A DNA stretch of 64,000 nt from Anniella stebbinsi. Its lineage: Eukaryota; Chordata; Lepidosauria; Squamata; Anniellidae. How positions within the stretch are numbered: the first letter of the stretch is position 1; each line of letters starts with the position of its first letter. The notes beneath the pieces are model-generated. The model was not told the origin of the DNA. It made no database searches and saw only the letters and a list, made by a program, of their open reading frames with translations. The stretch lies in the NCBI GenBank assembly GCA_029215795.1, contig JARDYH010000007.1:100579263-100643262 (forward strand), written 5' to 3'. Of this stretch, positions 21,935-33,372 are shown piece after piece. Both the position numbers and the translations under genes were made by a program.

Positions 21935-22815
21935 ACGGTTCAGTGACAATACTTGCAATTGCAACACCTGCTGGAATCTAGGTTTGGTCCAACTGCTTTT
22001 ACAGCCTCAGAGCCTCCAGCACTGTTAGAAACACTTATAACAGCTGAACTGACATGTCGATCCACAACTCATATATATAAGTATTTAGTAGCCGTAAGTA
22101 AATATGATACCCATAGTTTAAGATTGGATTGGAATAAAGAATTGGAGTGCCCTATTTTGCCTAATCAATGGACGGTTGCCCTAGCATCTGTATCTGAAAC
22201 TTCTATGGATCTCAGATTATGTCGTATTCAGCAAAAAGAAATTTGTTTCGGGTTTATTGGGCTCCACAACACCTTTTCAATAAGGGTCTGTCTAACTCGC
22301 ACAACTGTTGGAGAAGTAATGCATCTAATGCTTCTTTCACTCATATGTTTTGGCAATGCCCCATAGTTGCCCCTGTTTGGGAGGAGGTTATAATAAGGAT
22401 AAACTTTGTACTGAAACAGTCTATAATGTGGAACAATGTGCATGTCCTCCTCAATTACCTACCAGCTTCTTGGAAGTTAACACATGGTCAGTGCAGATGG
22501 AACTTCAGAGCCCTTATGACAGCCAAAAGACTTATACTATCACATTGGACAGACAAATCCACACACCCCATAATGCAATGGATTGAGGACCTAATAACAC
22601 TATCAACTTTTGAATGGGAGTTATATAGACGCAACTTATGAGTAGATAAATACAGATCCACTTTTCTTGAAACCTATGTATAACTCTCCCTTTTTAAAAA
22701 AACCAAATGAATGGTACACATGATGGAAAATGACGATATTCCTAAATATGTAATGTTTTCTTTTCTTTTTCTTGATGTATTTTCTGTTCTGTTTTGTTGA
22801 TATTCATAATAAAAA
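21935..22815 (+). pseudogene. L1 LINE ORF2 C-terminal fragment and tail
   Basis: Two overlapping frames (21953-22366 and 22219-22641) join by a frameshift near 22230. They give an L1-like end: RVYWAPQHLFNKGL, then the zinc-knuckle-like THMFWQCPIVAPVWEEVI, which corresponds to the HMFWECP...FWEEV motif of vertebrate L1 ORF2. Next come ALMTAKRLILSHWTDK and WIEDLITLSTFEWE. The following 170 bp is AT-rich 3' UTR with an AATAAAAAAG tail. 5'-truncated and frameshifted. Confidence 0.85.
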
Positions 22816-24950
22816 AGAGGAAAATGTTTGGATTGTTTGTGGGGGGGGGGGAGGAAAGTGTGTGCGTATGACACCTATGATGTGTCCCCACCCACCAACC
22901 CACTACTGAACATGGCCCTTGACTTGAGAAAAGTAGCCCAGCCTTGTGTCTGTTTCCTGCATCTCAGGGCAGCCTAGCAGCCTGGCAGCCTAGAAGCAAA
23001 GAGGGCTATACTATAGGATTTCTGGAAGGGAACCAATGTGCCTAATACTGGCCATGAGTTTTGCTTAGTTTTTCCGCTCCTTCCCCACTGCGATAGGATT
23101 GCTCAGGAATGTAATTATTGTAGGGCAACTACTGTAACTACATGGGAATAAAGGATCTTGCTGCTTGCACTTTCTGGAAAAGATAACAAAATGAGCATTA
23201 AAGATCATGTAATATAGTAAGATTTATTAACGCAATTAATGTGGCCTTTCCCCCCTCCAGTTTTGAACAATTCATCGTATTCATTGGGAAGCTTAGTGAG
23301 AGAAGCAGGACCAAAGTGACATCATTGCTGCTTTTCAGTGGCCTTGTGCTCGCACAGTAAAAGATCAAAGGCTTTGCAGTAGCAGTCAGGATTTTCTGCT
23401 TTAGAGCAGCAAGTCATGGGAACATGGAATATCAGCAGTGGAACTCGTAAACTGTCCACAGCTTCCTCCAGATGTGACCGACTGTGTGTGTCTCATAGGA
23501 TTTTTACTATCTATATTTTTAAATTCCTTTTCATATTATATATAATCTCCCAGATTATTTAAAAATGACTGGGTGCAACAGTGATTAGGATCCTGTTATA
23601 AAAATGGATCCTGTTATGAAAATGACTATGGCACAGATGATGGGTTTACGCCCTTCCTGTCTGCACAGCTCAGCCGCCTTTCTGACTCCTGACAGCAGGG
23701 AACACGCTTCCTTTGCACAGAAAAAGAGCTCTTCTGAATGTCTGCAAATTCCTACTGCGATATTATTAGTTCAAATGATTTGTTTGGTGTTTACAGAACA
23801 GAGTGGAGTAAAATCCCCTGCATCATGCAATCTTATTTTCTTCATTTCAAAATACATTCAGACACATTTTCAGGGTAAGCGAATGTTAGATGTAAGCTAA
23901 ACCCCAGCCATGGCTAATTAAATTGCTTTTAAACAGCACAACCTAGTTTTCTTAATGTATTGACACTTGTTATACTGGAACTGGGTTAAATTTGGAACAA
24001 AATGATTTTGTTTTATTACATTACAGTTTGCTCTTCCTTGGACATAAAAGAACTTGAGTTGAAATACGCTTCCAAAGACAAGTGTCGCCCCATTCAAACT
24101 TCTCCACCTACTTCATCAGCTGCCTTTGTGATATATGTATTTGTGAAGTTAGACTAAGTGGTGAATTGGAAGTTTCTTACTCTTATCTAGTGGAAGTCTT
24201 TTGCTATCTCTGAATTGTGGATTACATACATAAGAAAAGGAAGGGAAACTATGGGATTAGGCAAGAATATTTATGGCTGTGCTCATCATTGAACTATTCT
24301 CCTCTTTCAAATGCTTTGTGTTTAAGAGCATGTGATTACATCAAAATGAATTGACAACTGGCCTGACATTGTACACTGCAGCTGGGGTAATCTGAGGTGA
24401 CAGGCAGCAGGGACAGAGTGGAGCTGAGCACCAATTCTGTTCCCATTCAAAAGGGCCACTTCTCCCACATAAATGTTTCAGGAGTGGGAAGTTGGAGAGC
24501 AAAATGGTGGTGTAGATTAGAACAGCAGTAAGTGGGAGGGCGGTCGAATTGGTGGTGGGGGGGAGAGGCTGAGCAGGCAAAATGGAAGCGAAAGCAGTGG
24601 CAGGCAGCCGCGGTAAATGGTGGCAGAGGTGCCATGAGCTGGGCAGGTGAGGAAAATCTAGTCCTTTGCCTCCCTGCCTTTTCCTTCTAAAAAAAGAAAG
24701 AACAAAATATCTCCCTAACTCCAACCAATCATGAGCATTGATTTTTGTTTATTTCTCCCTATTACATTTCTCTTTCCTGAATTGAAACTTTTCTCTTCCT
24801 CTGACCTTCTGTTGAACTTTATAATTTTCCTCACTTCCAAGCACAATTTCCTGACTTCTATATTCTAAGTAAAGATCTGACCTCTAAACAACTAACCATT
24901 GGGCTGAAACTGACTAGCATCCCCCCATCATATCCTACAACTTAGGCCTT
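22816..24950. other. Anonymous DNA
   Basis: No recognised gene or repeat. A G-run is at 22836-22850. 24540-24620 is locally GC-rich (GGTGGTGGGGGGGAGAGG; AGGCAGCCGCGGTAAATGG) but without inverted termini that I could pair. Confidence 0.4.
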
Positions 24951-24952
24951 TA

Positions 24953-25242
24953 TCACATCTACTCAGTTTGCTTCTGTGGGTTCCCCCTCCGTTTTTGTGT
25001 AGCCTTTTGAATCACACGTGGTCGGTTTTGCTCTGATACCTCAGCTCAGCCTGCTGAACTTGCCTGAACTTGCCTGAAACGGACCTTGCCCATTCAGGGT
25101 TAAATCGAAACAGAAACTAAAAACGGAGCACTCAGGGTGTGAGAACAGCGCGAAGGGGACGACGTCATGCAAATCCCACGCTGAAGAACTGGATCAAAAT
25201 CGCAGTGAGTGTGCTTAAAATTGCGCATGTGATAACGTCCTA
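24953..25242. mobile_element. MITE with TTATCACAT termini
   Basis: Left end AGGCCTTTATCACATC and right end GCATGTGATAACGTCCT are imperfect inverted repeats, with CTTA/TAAA flanks that suggest a short TA-containing target. The interior is GC-rich with CGACGTCATGCAAAT. No ORF. Superfamily uncertain. Confidence 0.55.
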
Positions 25243-25439
25243 AACACAAAAGGGAGGGACAGTTCTATTCCTTCACATGTACATTAACATATTCAATTGA
25301 TTATTAATGCATTTTGTTTACTTAACAATTGGATTGTATTACATCAGATTTAGGTTTATTATTTATTGCTAATTAATTTTTAAAGTATAATTAAATTGTT
25401 ATATCAGACCAAAAATGGAAGGAAAAACAACAACACATC

Positions 25440-25678
25440 AGGAATTTTATTTCACTGGCAATATCTGAGGAGCCTGGGTTTGTTTTGTTTTGCTTTGTTT
25501 TTGTAGTTTTTGAAGTGTTGATGTGGTTTTTAAATGTATAGATTGTGTGTATGTTGTATGTTTTTTTGTATATTGTTTTTAATTGTTTTTAATCCTATGT
25601 AAACCGCCCAGAGAGCTTCGGCTATGGGGCGGTATACAAATGTAATAAATAAATAAATAAAATAAATAAATAAATAAC
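25440..25678 (+). mobile_element. L2 LINE 3' end
   Basis: Matches the 3' UTR of the L2 at 49.96-50.57 kb, from GGCAATATCTGAGGAGCCTGG through ACCGCCCAGAGAGCTTCGGC and the GGGGCGGTATACAAATG stem to an (AATA)n tail. The two copies also share the poly-T and TGTTGTATGTTTTT stretch. Confidence 0.88.
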
Positions 25679-26638
25679 TGTTTGGATTCTGAATTGGGAT
25701 CTAATTCTCTCCCCAAATTAAAATGTAATGGGTTGATTTTTTAAAAAAATCCTCAAAATCTGAAGGCACCTAGCATGAAAAATCCCAGAACCTATTTGTA
25801 TGAAATTCATGTCTTCTGAAGGGGATATACTATAAATACAAATTTCATCCAGGAACTCATATTTAAGGGTTTAATGGAATATGTACATATTAAAACGCTT
25901 GTTTCATGTATTAACTCTGGTATATAGAAGACGTAACTCCCTAAGAAAGGCTGCAATAGATGCTAAATATATGGAAGATTACATGTTCTATCCAGATCCA
26001 GTAGTATGGCCTGGAACTGCAGGATCTAAGAAGAATTAACTAGATAACAAGTTCTGTTTAATTGATAAACATGGGACAGACATTCAGTTGAACTCATGGT
26101 GGCTAGAAGTGTGTAGATGCATGGAGCCACTCATGATGGACCTGCCCCCAACATTGCCATGCATGGCTGCCATATGAAGCAGGAAGGTCTGAAGAGAGCA
26201 GTTCTGCCTTTGTCAAGCAGGTGTCAACCTAACACAGTTGCTCCCTTTAGTCTTTCTACTTTTATTCACTAGCTCATCACTTTGATCCACTGAATTGTAA
26301 ATCAATTGTTCCTGTCCTGACTTTCAACTAAAAAGGGAGTTGTTTATGGGAGGAGGGCCTTTAAAGTTTTTTTTTTTTTAAAGGGGGGGATGTCCTTCTC
26401 CCCTGTGGAATTGTGGGCAACGTGACAAATATTAGCAAGACTTCTGCACCAACCTGTATAATAATCTAACTTGCAGATATTTATGCTAAGTGAAATTTAT
26501 TGATCTTCTACACTTTTCTTATAAGTTATGACTTTCATAAATGAGCAAATAAGATATTAAGATGCACTCTCATTCTAACAAAGCATTCATGCTAACATAG
26601 TGTCAATTTTCACTGAACTTTTTACTGACCTTTGAGCC

Positions 26639-26639
<1 letters not shown>
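25679..26639. other. Anonymous AT-rich DNA
   Basis: No gene or repeat recognised. A T-run is at 26370-26382. Confidence 0.4.

Positions 26640-26678
<39 letters not shown>
26640..26678 (+). repeat. (ATT)n microsatellite
   Basis: About 13 perfect ATT units. Similar (ATT)n tracts at 15738-15775, 38693-38740 and 46204-46228 are tails of L2-type elements or their remnants; here no element body is visible next to the tract. Confidence 0.95.
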
Positions 26679-26680
<2 letters not shown>

Positions 26681-27268
26681 TCCTTTTCCCCAGTACTGGG
26701 ACTCAGTATTGTTGAAGTGACATAGGAAAAACAAAGTTCCCCACCTATATTCAGAGAAAAGCAACAAACGCATTAGATACATTTGAAGGAAAGATGTTTG
26801 CTTATGCAGAGTATTGTTCATATATTCCACTTTTGACATAAATGTGTATGAAAAACATAAAATACTTTGGGAACTGAATGGAACTGAAAGACAGTTCAAA
26901 TTTTAGCTAGCAAGACAATAAGCCTTTTTGGAGGAACTAGAATGAAAGGAAATATGTCTCAGGGAAGCTGAAAGAATATAAAGTAAATAGATTTCTGTAA
27001 ACCATAGATGGGAATTTTGGAATATATAACAACTCATGGCTAGAGAATGCTAAGCTAAAATTCTATTCTTTGTAAATTAACATATAAGATGTTAATAAAA
27101 ATCATATAAATATGATACAGAACGCAGAAGTTTCAGGACATTCCACCTGTCTTCATCAGGCTTCTCTACTTCTTTTTGCTTCTGCAAAAAGTAAATGTCA
27201 TTTGGGTAAGGTATTTTGATCTCTTCAGGAAAGGCATACTCCTGAAACTAAACCTAAAAAGCTTTTTC

Positions 27269-27688
27269 ATAGAATCATAGAATAGTAGAGTTGAAAGGCG
27301 CCTACAAGGCCATTGAGTCCAGTGCAGGAATCCACCTTAAATCATCCCTGACAGATGGTTGTCCAGCTGCCTCTTGAAGGCCTCTAGCGTAGGAGAGCCC
27401 ACCACCTCCCTAGGTACCATTGGTTCCATTGTCATATTGATCTATCAGTCAGGAAGTTTTTCCTGATGTCCAGCCAGAATCTGGCTTCCTGTAACTTGAG
27501 CCCATTATTCCATTTCCTGCATGCTGGGTTGATCAAGAAGAGATCCTAGCCCTCCTCTGTGTGACAACCTTTCAAGTCTTTGAAGAGTGCTATCATGTCT
27601 CCCCTCAATCTTCTCTTCTCCGGGCTAAACATGCCCAGTTCTTTCAATCTCTCCTCATAGGGCTTTGTTTCCAGACCCCTAATCATTG
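27269..27688 (-). mobile_element. CR1 LINE 3' end, reversed
   Basis: From CATAGAATCATAGAATAGTAG to the codons for [19 protein letters not shown] on the minus strand (GGCTTTGTTTCCAGACCCC). About 420 bp of ORF2 C-terminus plus 3' UTR, 5'-truncated. A ~15-bp deletion removes the usual CCCCCTGCTCA near 27322. Confidence 0.93.
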
Positions 27689-28006
27689 AAATGTGTTTTA
27701 TTTGTAACAATTATGTATTTGGTATTTGGTCTGTGGTTTTATATCATATTTTAAGAAATGTAAGAACTGCCTAAGATTTTGAAGTAAAAGATAAAAAGAA
27801 TTGCCTAATATAATCTCAGAGTCCTGTTAAATTCTGTTTGTGTTAATACCAGGTCAGTAAACTTGCATTCCTAGTGACACTTTGTTCTTGGGAAATGGCA
27901 TGGGACATGTTACCTGGTGATCCATGATCAAGCTAAATACAGAAATCCCATCTCAAAAAATCCCTAGAACAAGGATAAATTCATTACACTTTGTTGTGTG
28001 ACTGTG

Positions 28007-28046
<40 letters not shown>

Positions 28047-29764
28047 CCTTAGAGTGTTGCTTGATGCAAACAAGACAACACTATTTGCTTCTAACACCCT
28101 CAAAGTGCCACTCATTCCTTTTTTCAGAGTGGAGATGCCAAGCTAACCATTGTAGTTTTATTGTAAGAGCAAAGCAAGCAGCTGTTTCTTATTATTTTTT
28201 TATTGTACAGTTTCAACAAAACAAAACTATACTAAAAAAAAAGAGGAAAAGAAATTTCAATATATGCATATGCAATGTGTATATATGTGTGTGTGTATTT
28301 TGCAAGGAGGAAAGGACAAATGGTTGGCACACAGTGACAGGAACTTCTGCCCCCACTGGCTGCCAAGCCGTGTGTGTGTGTGTGTGAAAATGTGGGTTTC
28401 TAAGAATTATACATAAACTGCAACAAAAGCAATTAGTAATGACATGTTCAAATGTTTAAAGCATTATAAGGACTTCAATCCATTGCATTATATGTAAGGA
28501 TGGGCGAACCCTCACCCACGCCCGGCTTCGTCAGTTGCTTTTCAAACTGTTGCCATCACCCACCACTGCTCACAGCACCACACAAGCTCCTCAGTGGCCC
28601 TTACTGGAAGAGCCGAGCCACCATTTTGGGCAACCACACACTAACTGCTCATCCTCTCCTCCTTGCAAGGAAAAAAGGATGACTGGTTGGCACACAGTGG
28701 TGGGGGCCAGATTGTCATGTGTAGGTCTTCAGTCAAGGCTGGAGGCCTTGATTGAATGTAGGTTGATTTGTTAAGAATATTTTTGGAATGTCTGTGCAAG
28801 CAGTTCTCTGTCAGAGTTTCCCACGGGAGTTGCTTGCTGCATTCCCTGTCTCGGCCTTGAAGCTGCTAGTTCTCTGGGAACTTGGGAGTGTTTCGATAAG
28901 GTGGGGGCCACTTGGGTGAGGGTGTCACTCAGATTGTAGCGTCTGCTTAGTTGGGTTGTGCAGTCCCACCCTATTGGCACATGAGCATGTTTTACAAGTC
29001 ACAGGACCTGTCTGTCAAAGGGTTTTAAATAGGCCAGGCCCCGGGTATGAGGCGGACAGCAAAAGAGGAAGAGCTTTTGCGGGGTATCATCTTTTAACAC
29101 AAGGCCTAAAATCCCTCCTGTTGGATTCCGTCTGTTTGGGACTTTGGAAGCACTCTGCACATGCTCTCTCTTTTGCTATTTGAACTCTGGATTTCTAAGG
29201 ATTATGCCATGGAAAGTACTTTTCATAGACTTGAACTTGCATTTGCTGTGGAGTGTTTGTGCCCAGACTCTGGTGGTAGGGAGTTGCCAGTCCTTAGCAG
29301 AAGGATGAGACTCCTGGGCCTGAGGTTTTACCTTCCTTGTGATCATGCTTACCCCGGGGTCAGCTCAGCATTCAGCAGGCTGGGTCTGATTGATACATGA
29401 TTAGTCCCTGCCCGGCTCTGGTGGCTCAGAGCATAAGTGTCCCCCCCCCCCGCCGCCGGTAATGTGTTTAGGCTTTGGCCATGTCCCTTGAGGTGCCAGC
29501 ATATGCGGGATCTGGAGAAGCTCAAATCAGCTGGTGGCTACCTCCCCCCTCCCCGAGTGATTGCCTGAAGGATCGTATCAGGAAAGGAGCCTAAAGCTTT
29601 CTGACCATCGTTCAGTTTTAAGTGGTGTTGTTTGGAGAATGCAACCATTATGCTTGTTACTGTGTGATTTCCTCAATAGAAAGAAGTCTCATTGACGTGA
29701 GTGTCTTGTTGGGGAGAGAAATTGCTCCCTGTGTGCAGAGTAAGCATTAAAGTCCAGAAAAAAG
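27689..29764. other. Anonymous DNA with (CA)n and a possible LTR-like segment
   Basis: 28011-28043 is a (CA)n microsatellite of about 16 units and 28373-28387 a short (GT)n. 28769-29740 has LTR-like words (TTTTAAATAGGCC near 29023, GCATTAAAG near 29745) but no paired TG/CA ends or target duplication, so I do not call it. A C-run followed by CGCCGCCGG is at 29441-29459. Confidence 0.4.
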
Positions 29765-29849
29765 TGTCTTAGTAGTTGAAGGAATACTCACACTCAACAA
29801 ATAGTGTATAATACAGTCCTTTACTTTGTGTTCCAATAATATAAAATAT

Positions 29850-32800
29850 TAGGGGTGTGCATCGGATCGGATCCGATCCACGATCCGAATCCGATCCGCC
29901 CCAAAATCGGGAAAATCCGATCCGATCCGATCCGATCAACCTCCGATCCGATCCGATCCGATCCGACGAGGTCCGATCCGGATCGGACGCCATTTTGAAT
30001 GCTTTTTCCCATAGCCAAGTATTGTTTTACAAAAACGCCTATAACTTTTTCATTTTTAAAGATAGAAGGATGAAACTTGGGCACATTATACACTGGTTAG
30101 GGATAGTTATCTGTGAGAAATTTCAGAAAGATTAGTGCATGCGTTTTGTGGCAATTAATTTTTTAATAAATACCCAGAAATGCCTATAACTTTGTCATTT
30201 TTAAAGTTACAAACATGAAACTTTGCCAGATTGTAGGTGGTACCTTGGGACCTATCTGTGAGAAATTTCAGAAACTTAGGTGCTTGCCTTGTGTGGCAAT
30301 TAATTTTAGAAAAATGGGTAGTAGTGGGGTAAATACATTTACGCCTCCCATTTTTTTATTTTTGAAGATACAAACAGGAAACTTGGGCACATTACAGGTA
30401 CCACTTGCCTTGATATGTGTGTGAAATTTCAGAAACATTGGAGCTTGCCTTGTGTGGCAATTAATTTTTGAAACAATGAGGAAAGAAACACCTATAACTT
30501 TGTCATTTTTAAAGTTACACACATGAAACTTTGCCACTTTGTAGGCGGTACCTTGGGACCTATGTGTGTAAAATTTCAGAAACGTAGGTGCTTGTATTGT
30601 GTGGCAATTAATTTTTGAAACAATGAGGGATTCATTGGACAGCACTTGCCCATAGGGATTCATTGGACAGTACTTGCCCATAGGGATTCATTGGACAGTA
30701 CTTTCCTATAGGAAATCATTGGAAAGCACTTGCCCATAGAAAATCATTGGAAAGCACTTGCCCATTGAGAAATACAGTTATGCCTCCCACTTTTTTATTT
30801 TTGAAGATACAAACAGGAAACTTGGGCACATTGTAGACTGGTTAGGGATAGTTATCTGTGAGAAATTTCAGAAATATTGGTGCATGCGTTTTGTGGCAAT
30901 TAATTTTTTAATAAATACCCAGGAATGCCTATAACTTTGTCATTTTTAAAGTTACATACATGAAACTTTGCCACATTGTAGGTGGTACCTTGGGACCTAT
31001 GTGTGTAAAATTTCAAAAACGTAGGTGCTTGCCTTGTATGGCAATTAATTTTAGAAAAATGGGTAGTAGTGGGGTAAATACATTTACGCCTCCCATTTTT
31101 TTATTTTTAAAGATACAAACAGGAAACATGGGCACATTACAGGGAACACTTCACTTGATATGTGTGTAAAATTTCAGAATGATAGGTCCAGGCATTTGGT
31201 GGCTACGAATTTTTTAGATTAAAAGTTATTAACCTTTTTTACACAGAGGCTGGGGCTGTCAATTGCACCCTCCCGCCTCCCGGGAAGAAGAAGGAAACAC
31301 TTTCTCTCATCTCTTTGATCCTTGCACGCTTGGCTGCAACTGAGGTAGTATCCATTACAAAAGGCGAAACAAAGTAGCACTTGGCTCGTGTCTGCTTTGA
31401 TTGATACTTTCCCTTTTTACTTAAGCAGAACGGCTGAGCCTAGGATCACTCTCTCTCGCTAGGATCGTTACGGGAGAAATTTTCTACAGTCTTCAAAGTG
31501 GTGTGTGCAGACACCTTGCCACCAAATGCCTGGACCTATCATTCTGAAATTTTACACACATATCAAGTGAAGTGTTCCCTGTAATGTGCCCATGTTTCCT
31601 GTTTGTATCTTTAAAAATAAAAAAATGGGAGGCGTAAATGTATTTACCCCACTACTACCCATTTTTCTAAAATTAATTGCCATACAAGGCAAGCACCTAC
31701 GTTTTTGAAATTTTACACACATAGGTCCCAAGGTACCACCTACAATGTGGCAAAGTTTCATGTATGTAACTTTAAAAATGACAAAGTTATAGGCATTCCT
31801 GGGTATTTATTAAAAAATTAATTGCCACAAAACGCATGCACCAATCTTTCTGAAATTTCTCACAGATAACTATCCCTAACCAGTCTACAATGTGCCCAAG
31901 TTTCCTGTTTGTATCTTCAAAAATAAAAAAGTGGGAGGCATAACTGTATTTCTCAATGGGCAAGTGCTTTCCAATGATTTTCTATGGGCAAGTGCTTTCC
32001 AATGATTTCCTATAGGAAAGTACTGTCCAATGAATCCCTATGGGCAAGTACTGTCCAATGAATCCCTATGGGCAAGTGCTGTCCAATGAATCCCTCATTG
32101 TTTCAAAAATTAATTGCCACACAATACAAGCACCTACGTTTCTGAAATTTTACACACATAGGTCCCAAGGTACCGCCTACAATGTGGCAAAGTTTCATGT
32201 GTGTAACTTTACAAATGACAAAGTTATAGGCATTCCTGGGTATTTATTAAAAAATTAATTGCCACACAAGGCAAGCACCTATGTTTCTGAAATTTCACAC
32301 ACATAGGTCCCAAGGTACCACCTACAATGTGGCAAAGTTTCATGTGTGTAACTTTAAAAATGACAAAGTTATAGGTGTTTCTTTCCTCATTGTTTCAAAA
32401 ATTAATTGCCACACAAGGCAAGCTCCAATGTTTCTGAAATTTCACACACATATCAAGGCAAGTGGTACCTGTAATGTGCCCAAGTTTCCTGTTTGTATCT
32501 TCAAAAATAAAAAAATGGGAGGCGTAAATGTATTTACCCCACTACTACCCATTTTTCTAAAATTAGTTGCCACACAAGGCAAGCACCTAAGTTTCTGAAA
32601 TTTCTCACAGATAGGTCCCAAGGTACCACCTACAATCTGGCAAAGTTTCATGTTTGTAACTTTAAAAATGACAAAGTTATAGGCATTTCTGGGTATTTAT
32701 TAAACAATTAATTGCCACAAAACGCATGCACCAATCTTTCTGAAATTTCTCACAGATAACTATCCCTAACCAGTGTATAATGTGCCCAAGTTTCATCCTT

Positions 32801-33009
32801 CTATCTTTAAAAATGAAAAAGTTATAGGCGTTTTTGTAAAACAATACTTGGCTATGGGAAAAAGCATTCAAAATGGCGTCCGATCCGGATCGGACATCCG
32901 GTCCGATCCGATCCGACCATCCTCCGATCCGATCCGATCCGATCCGACCCCCCAGGTCCGATTCCGATCCGCTATCCGATCCGATCCGGGGGGTCAGTGC
33001 ACATCCCTA
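29850..33009. mobile_element. 3.16-kb foldback hAT element with tandem-array arms
   Basis: Ends TAGGGGTGTGCAT and TGCACATCCCTA, with a perfect 8-bp target duplication TAAAATAT (29842-29849, 33010-33017). The left arm (29850-31205) and right arm (31530-33009) are inverted copies, nearly identical over long stretches. Each arm has an outer (GATCC)n tract, then units of 140-160 bp built on CCTATAACTTTGTCATTTTT ... GAAATTTCAGAAA ... GGCAATTAATTTT: seven units at left and eight at right. A block of ~28-bp repeats (ATTCATTGGACAGTACTTGC) lies in each arm. A unique ~320-bp centre separates the arms. No transposase is present, so it would move only in trans. Confidence 0.92.
31206..31529. other. Unique centre of the giant palindrome
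   Basis: Non-palindromic 324-bp loop between the arms, GC-richer than them, with CCCTCCCGCCTCCCGGGAAG and GGCTCGTGTCTGC. No ORF of note and no similarity to other parts of the window. It could be what remains of an ancestral element's interior, or captured host DNA. Confidence 0.6.
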
Positions 33010-33372
33010 TAAAATATATACAAGACAACTGGTTCCTCCAGAATAATACAGGCTTTTCCTTATGGCAATAGCATAGTCCAATCCTTCATCAATCTCTCAT
33101 ACACCAGTCTCCGTTCCACATAACTCCAGCCTGACCCACCACACAGCCATTACTATAAGCTGTCTTTTATACATATTTCTGAACCCTGGCTCAGCACAGT
33201 CAATTACCTTATCCAAGCAGAATGATTCCCACTATCTGCATGACCTTTACTGCAGCATAGAAAAACTTGCTCTATCTGCTTATTAACTTCAGCTGGCAGT
33301 TCAGTCCTTCTGGACACTCAAAACTTTTGTCCAATCAAAACAACCTAAACTTAAATTTTCCCTGACATGTCT

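Larger units (their letters stand above)
29770..33367 (-). mobile_element. Solo LTR split by a giant foldback hAT element
   Basis: Outside the palindrome, 29770-29849 and 33018-33367 together form a ~430-bp LTR on the minus strand. It starts TGTCAGGGAAAA (plus 33367 leftward), has a TATA box GTATAAAAG (complement at 33158-33174) and ends near 29770. A 5-bp duplication TGTCT (29765-29769, 33368-33372) flanks it, as for gypsy or retroviral LTRs. The 3' end lacks a perfect CA. No internal region is present. This is a noncoding endogenous relic. Confidence 0.7.

Noticed and set aside
27998..28387. 129-codon open frame beginning with His-Thr repeats
   Set aside because: It starts in a (CA)n microsatellite and has no motif.
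28769..29764. LTR of an endogenous element
   Set aside because: A TTTAAATA box and an ATTAAAG signal are present but no TG...CA pair or target duplication could be matched.
30960..31761. Identical 69-residue predicted proteins on opposite strands (30960-31169 and 31552-31761)
   Set aside because: They are the two arms of the palindrome read outward. The frame has no start context and varies between units; the identity is due to the inverted repeat.
29850..33009. CRISPR array or satellite DNA
   Set aside because: Units are 140-160 bp without unique spacers, sit in inverted arms, and the whole is bounded by a transposon target duplication in a eukaryotic genome.
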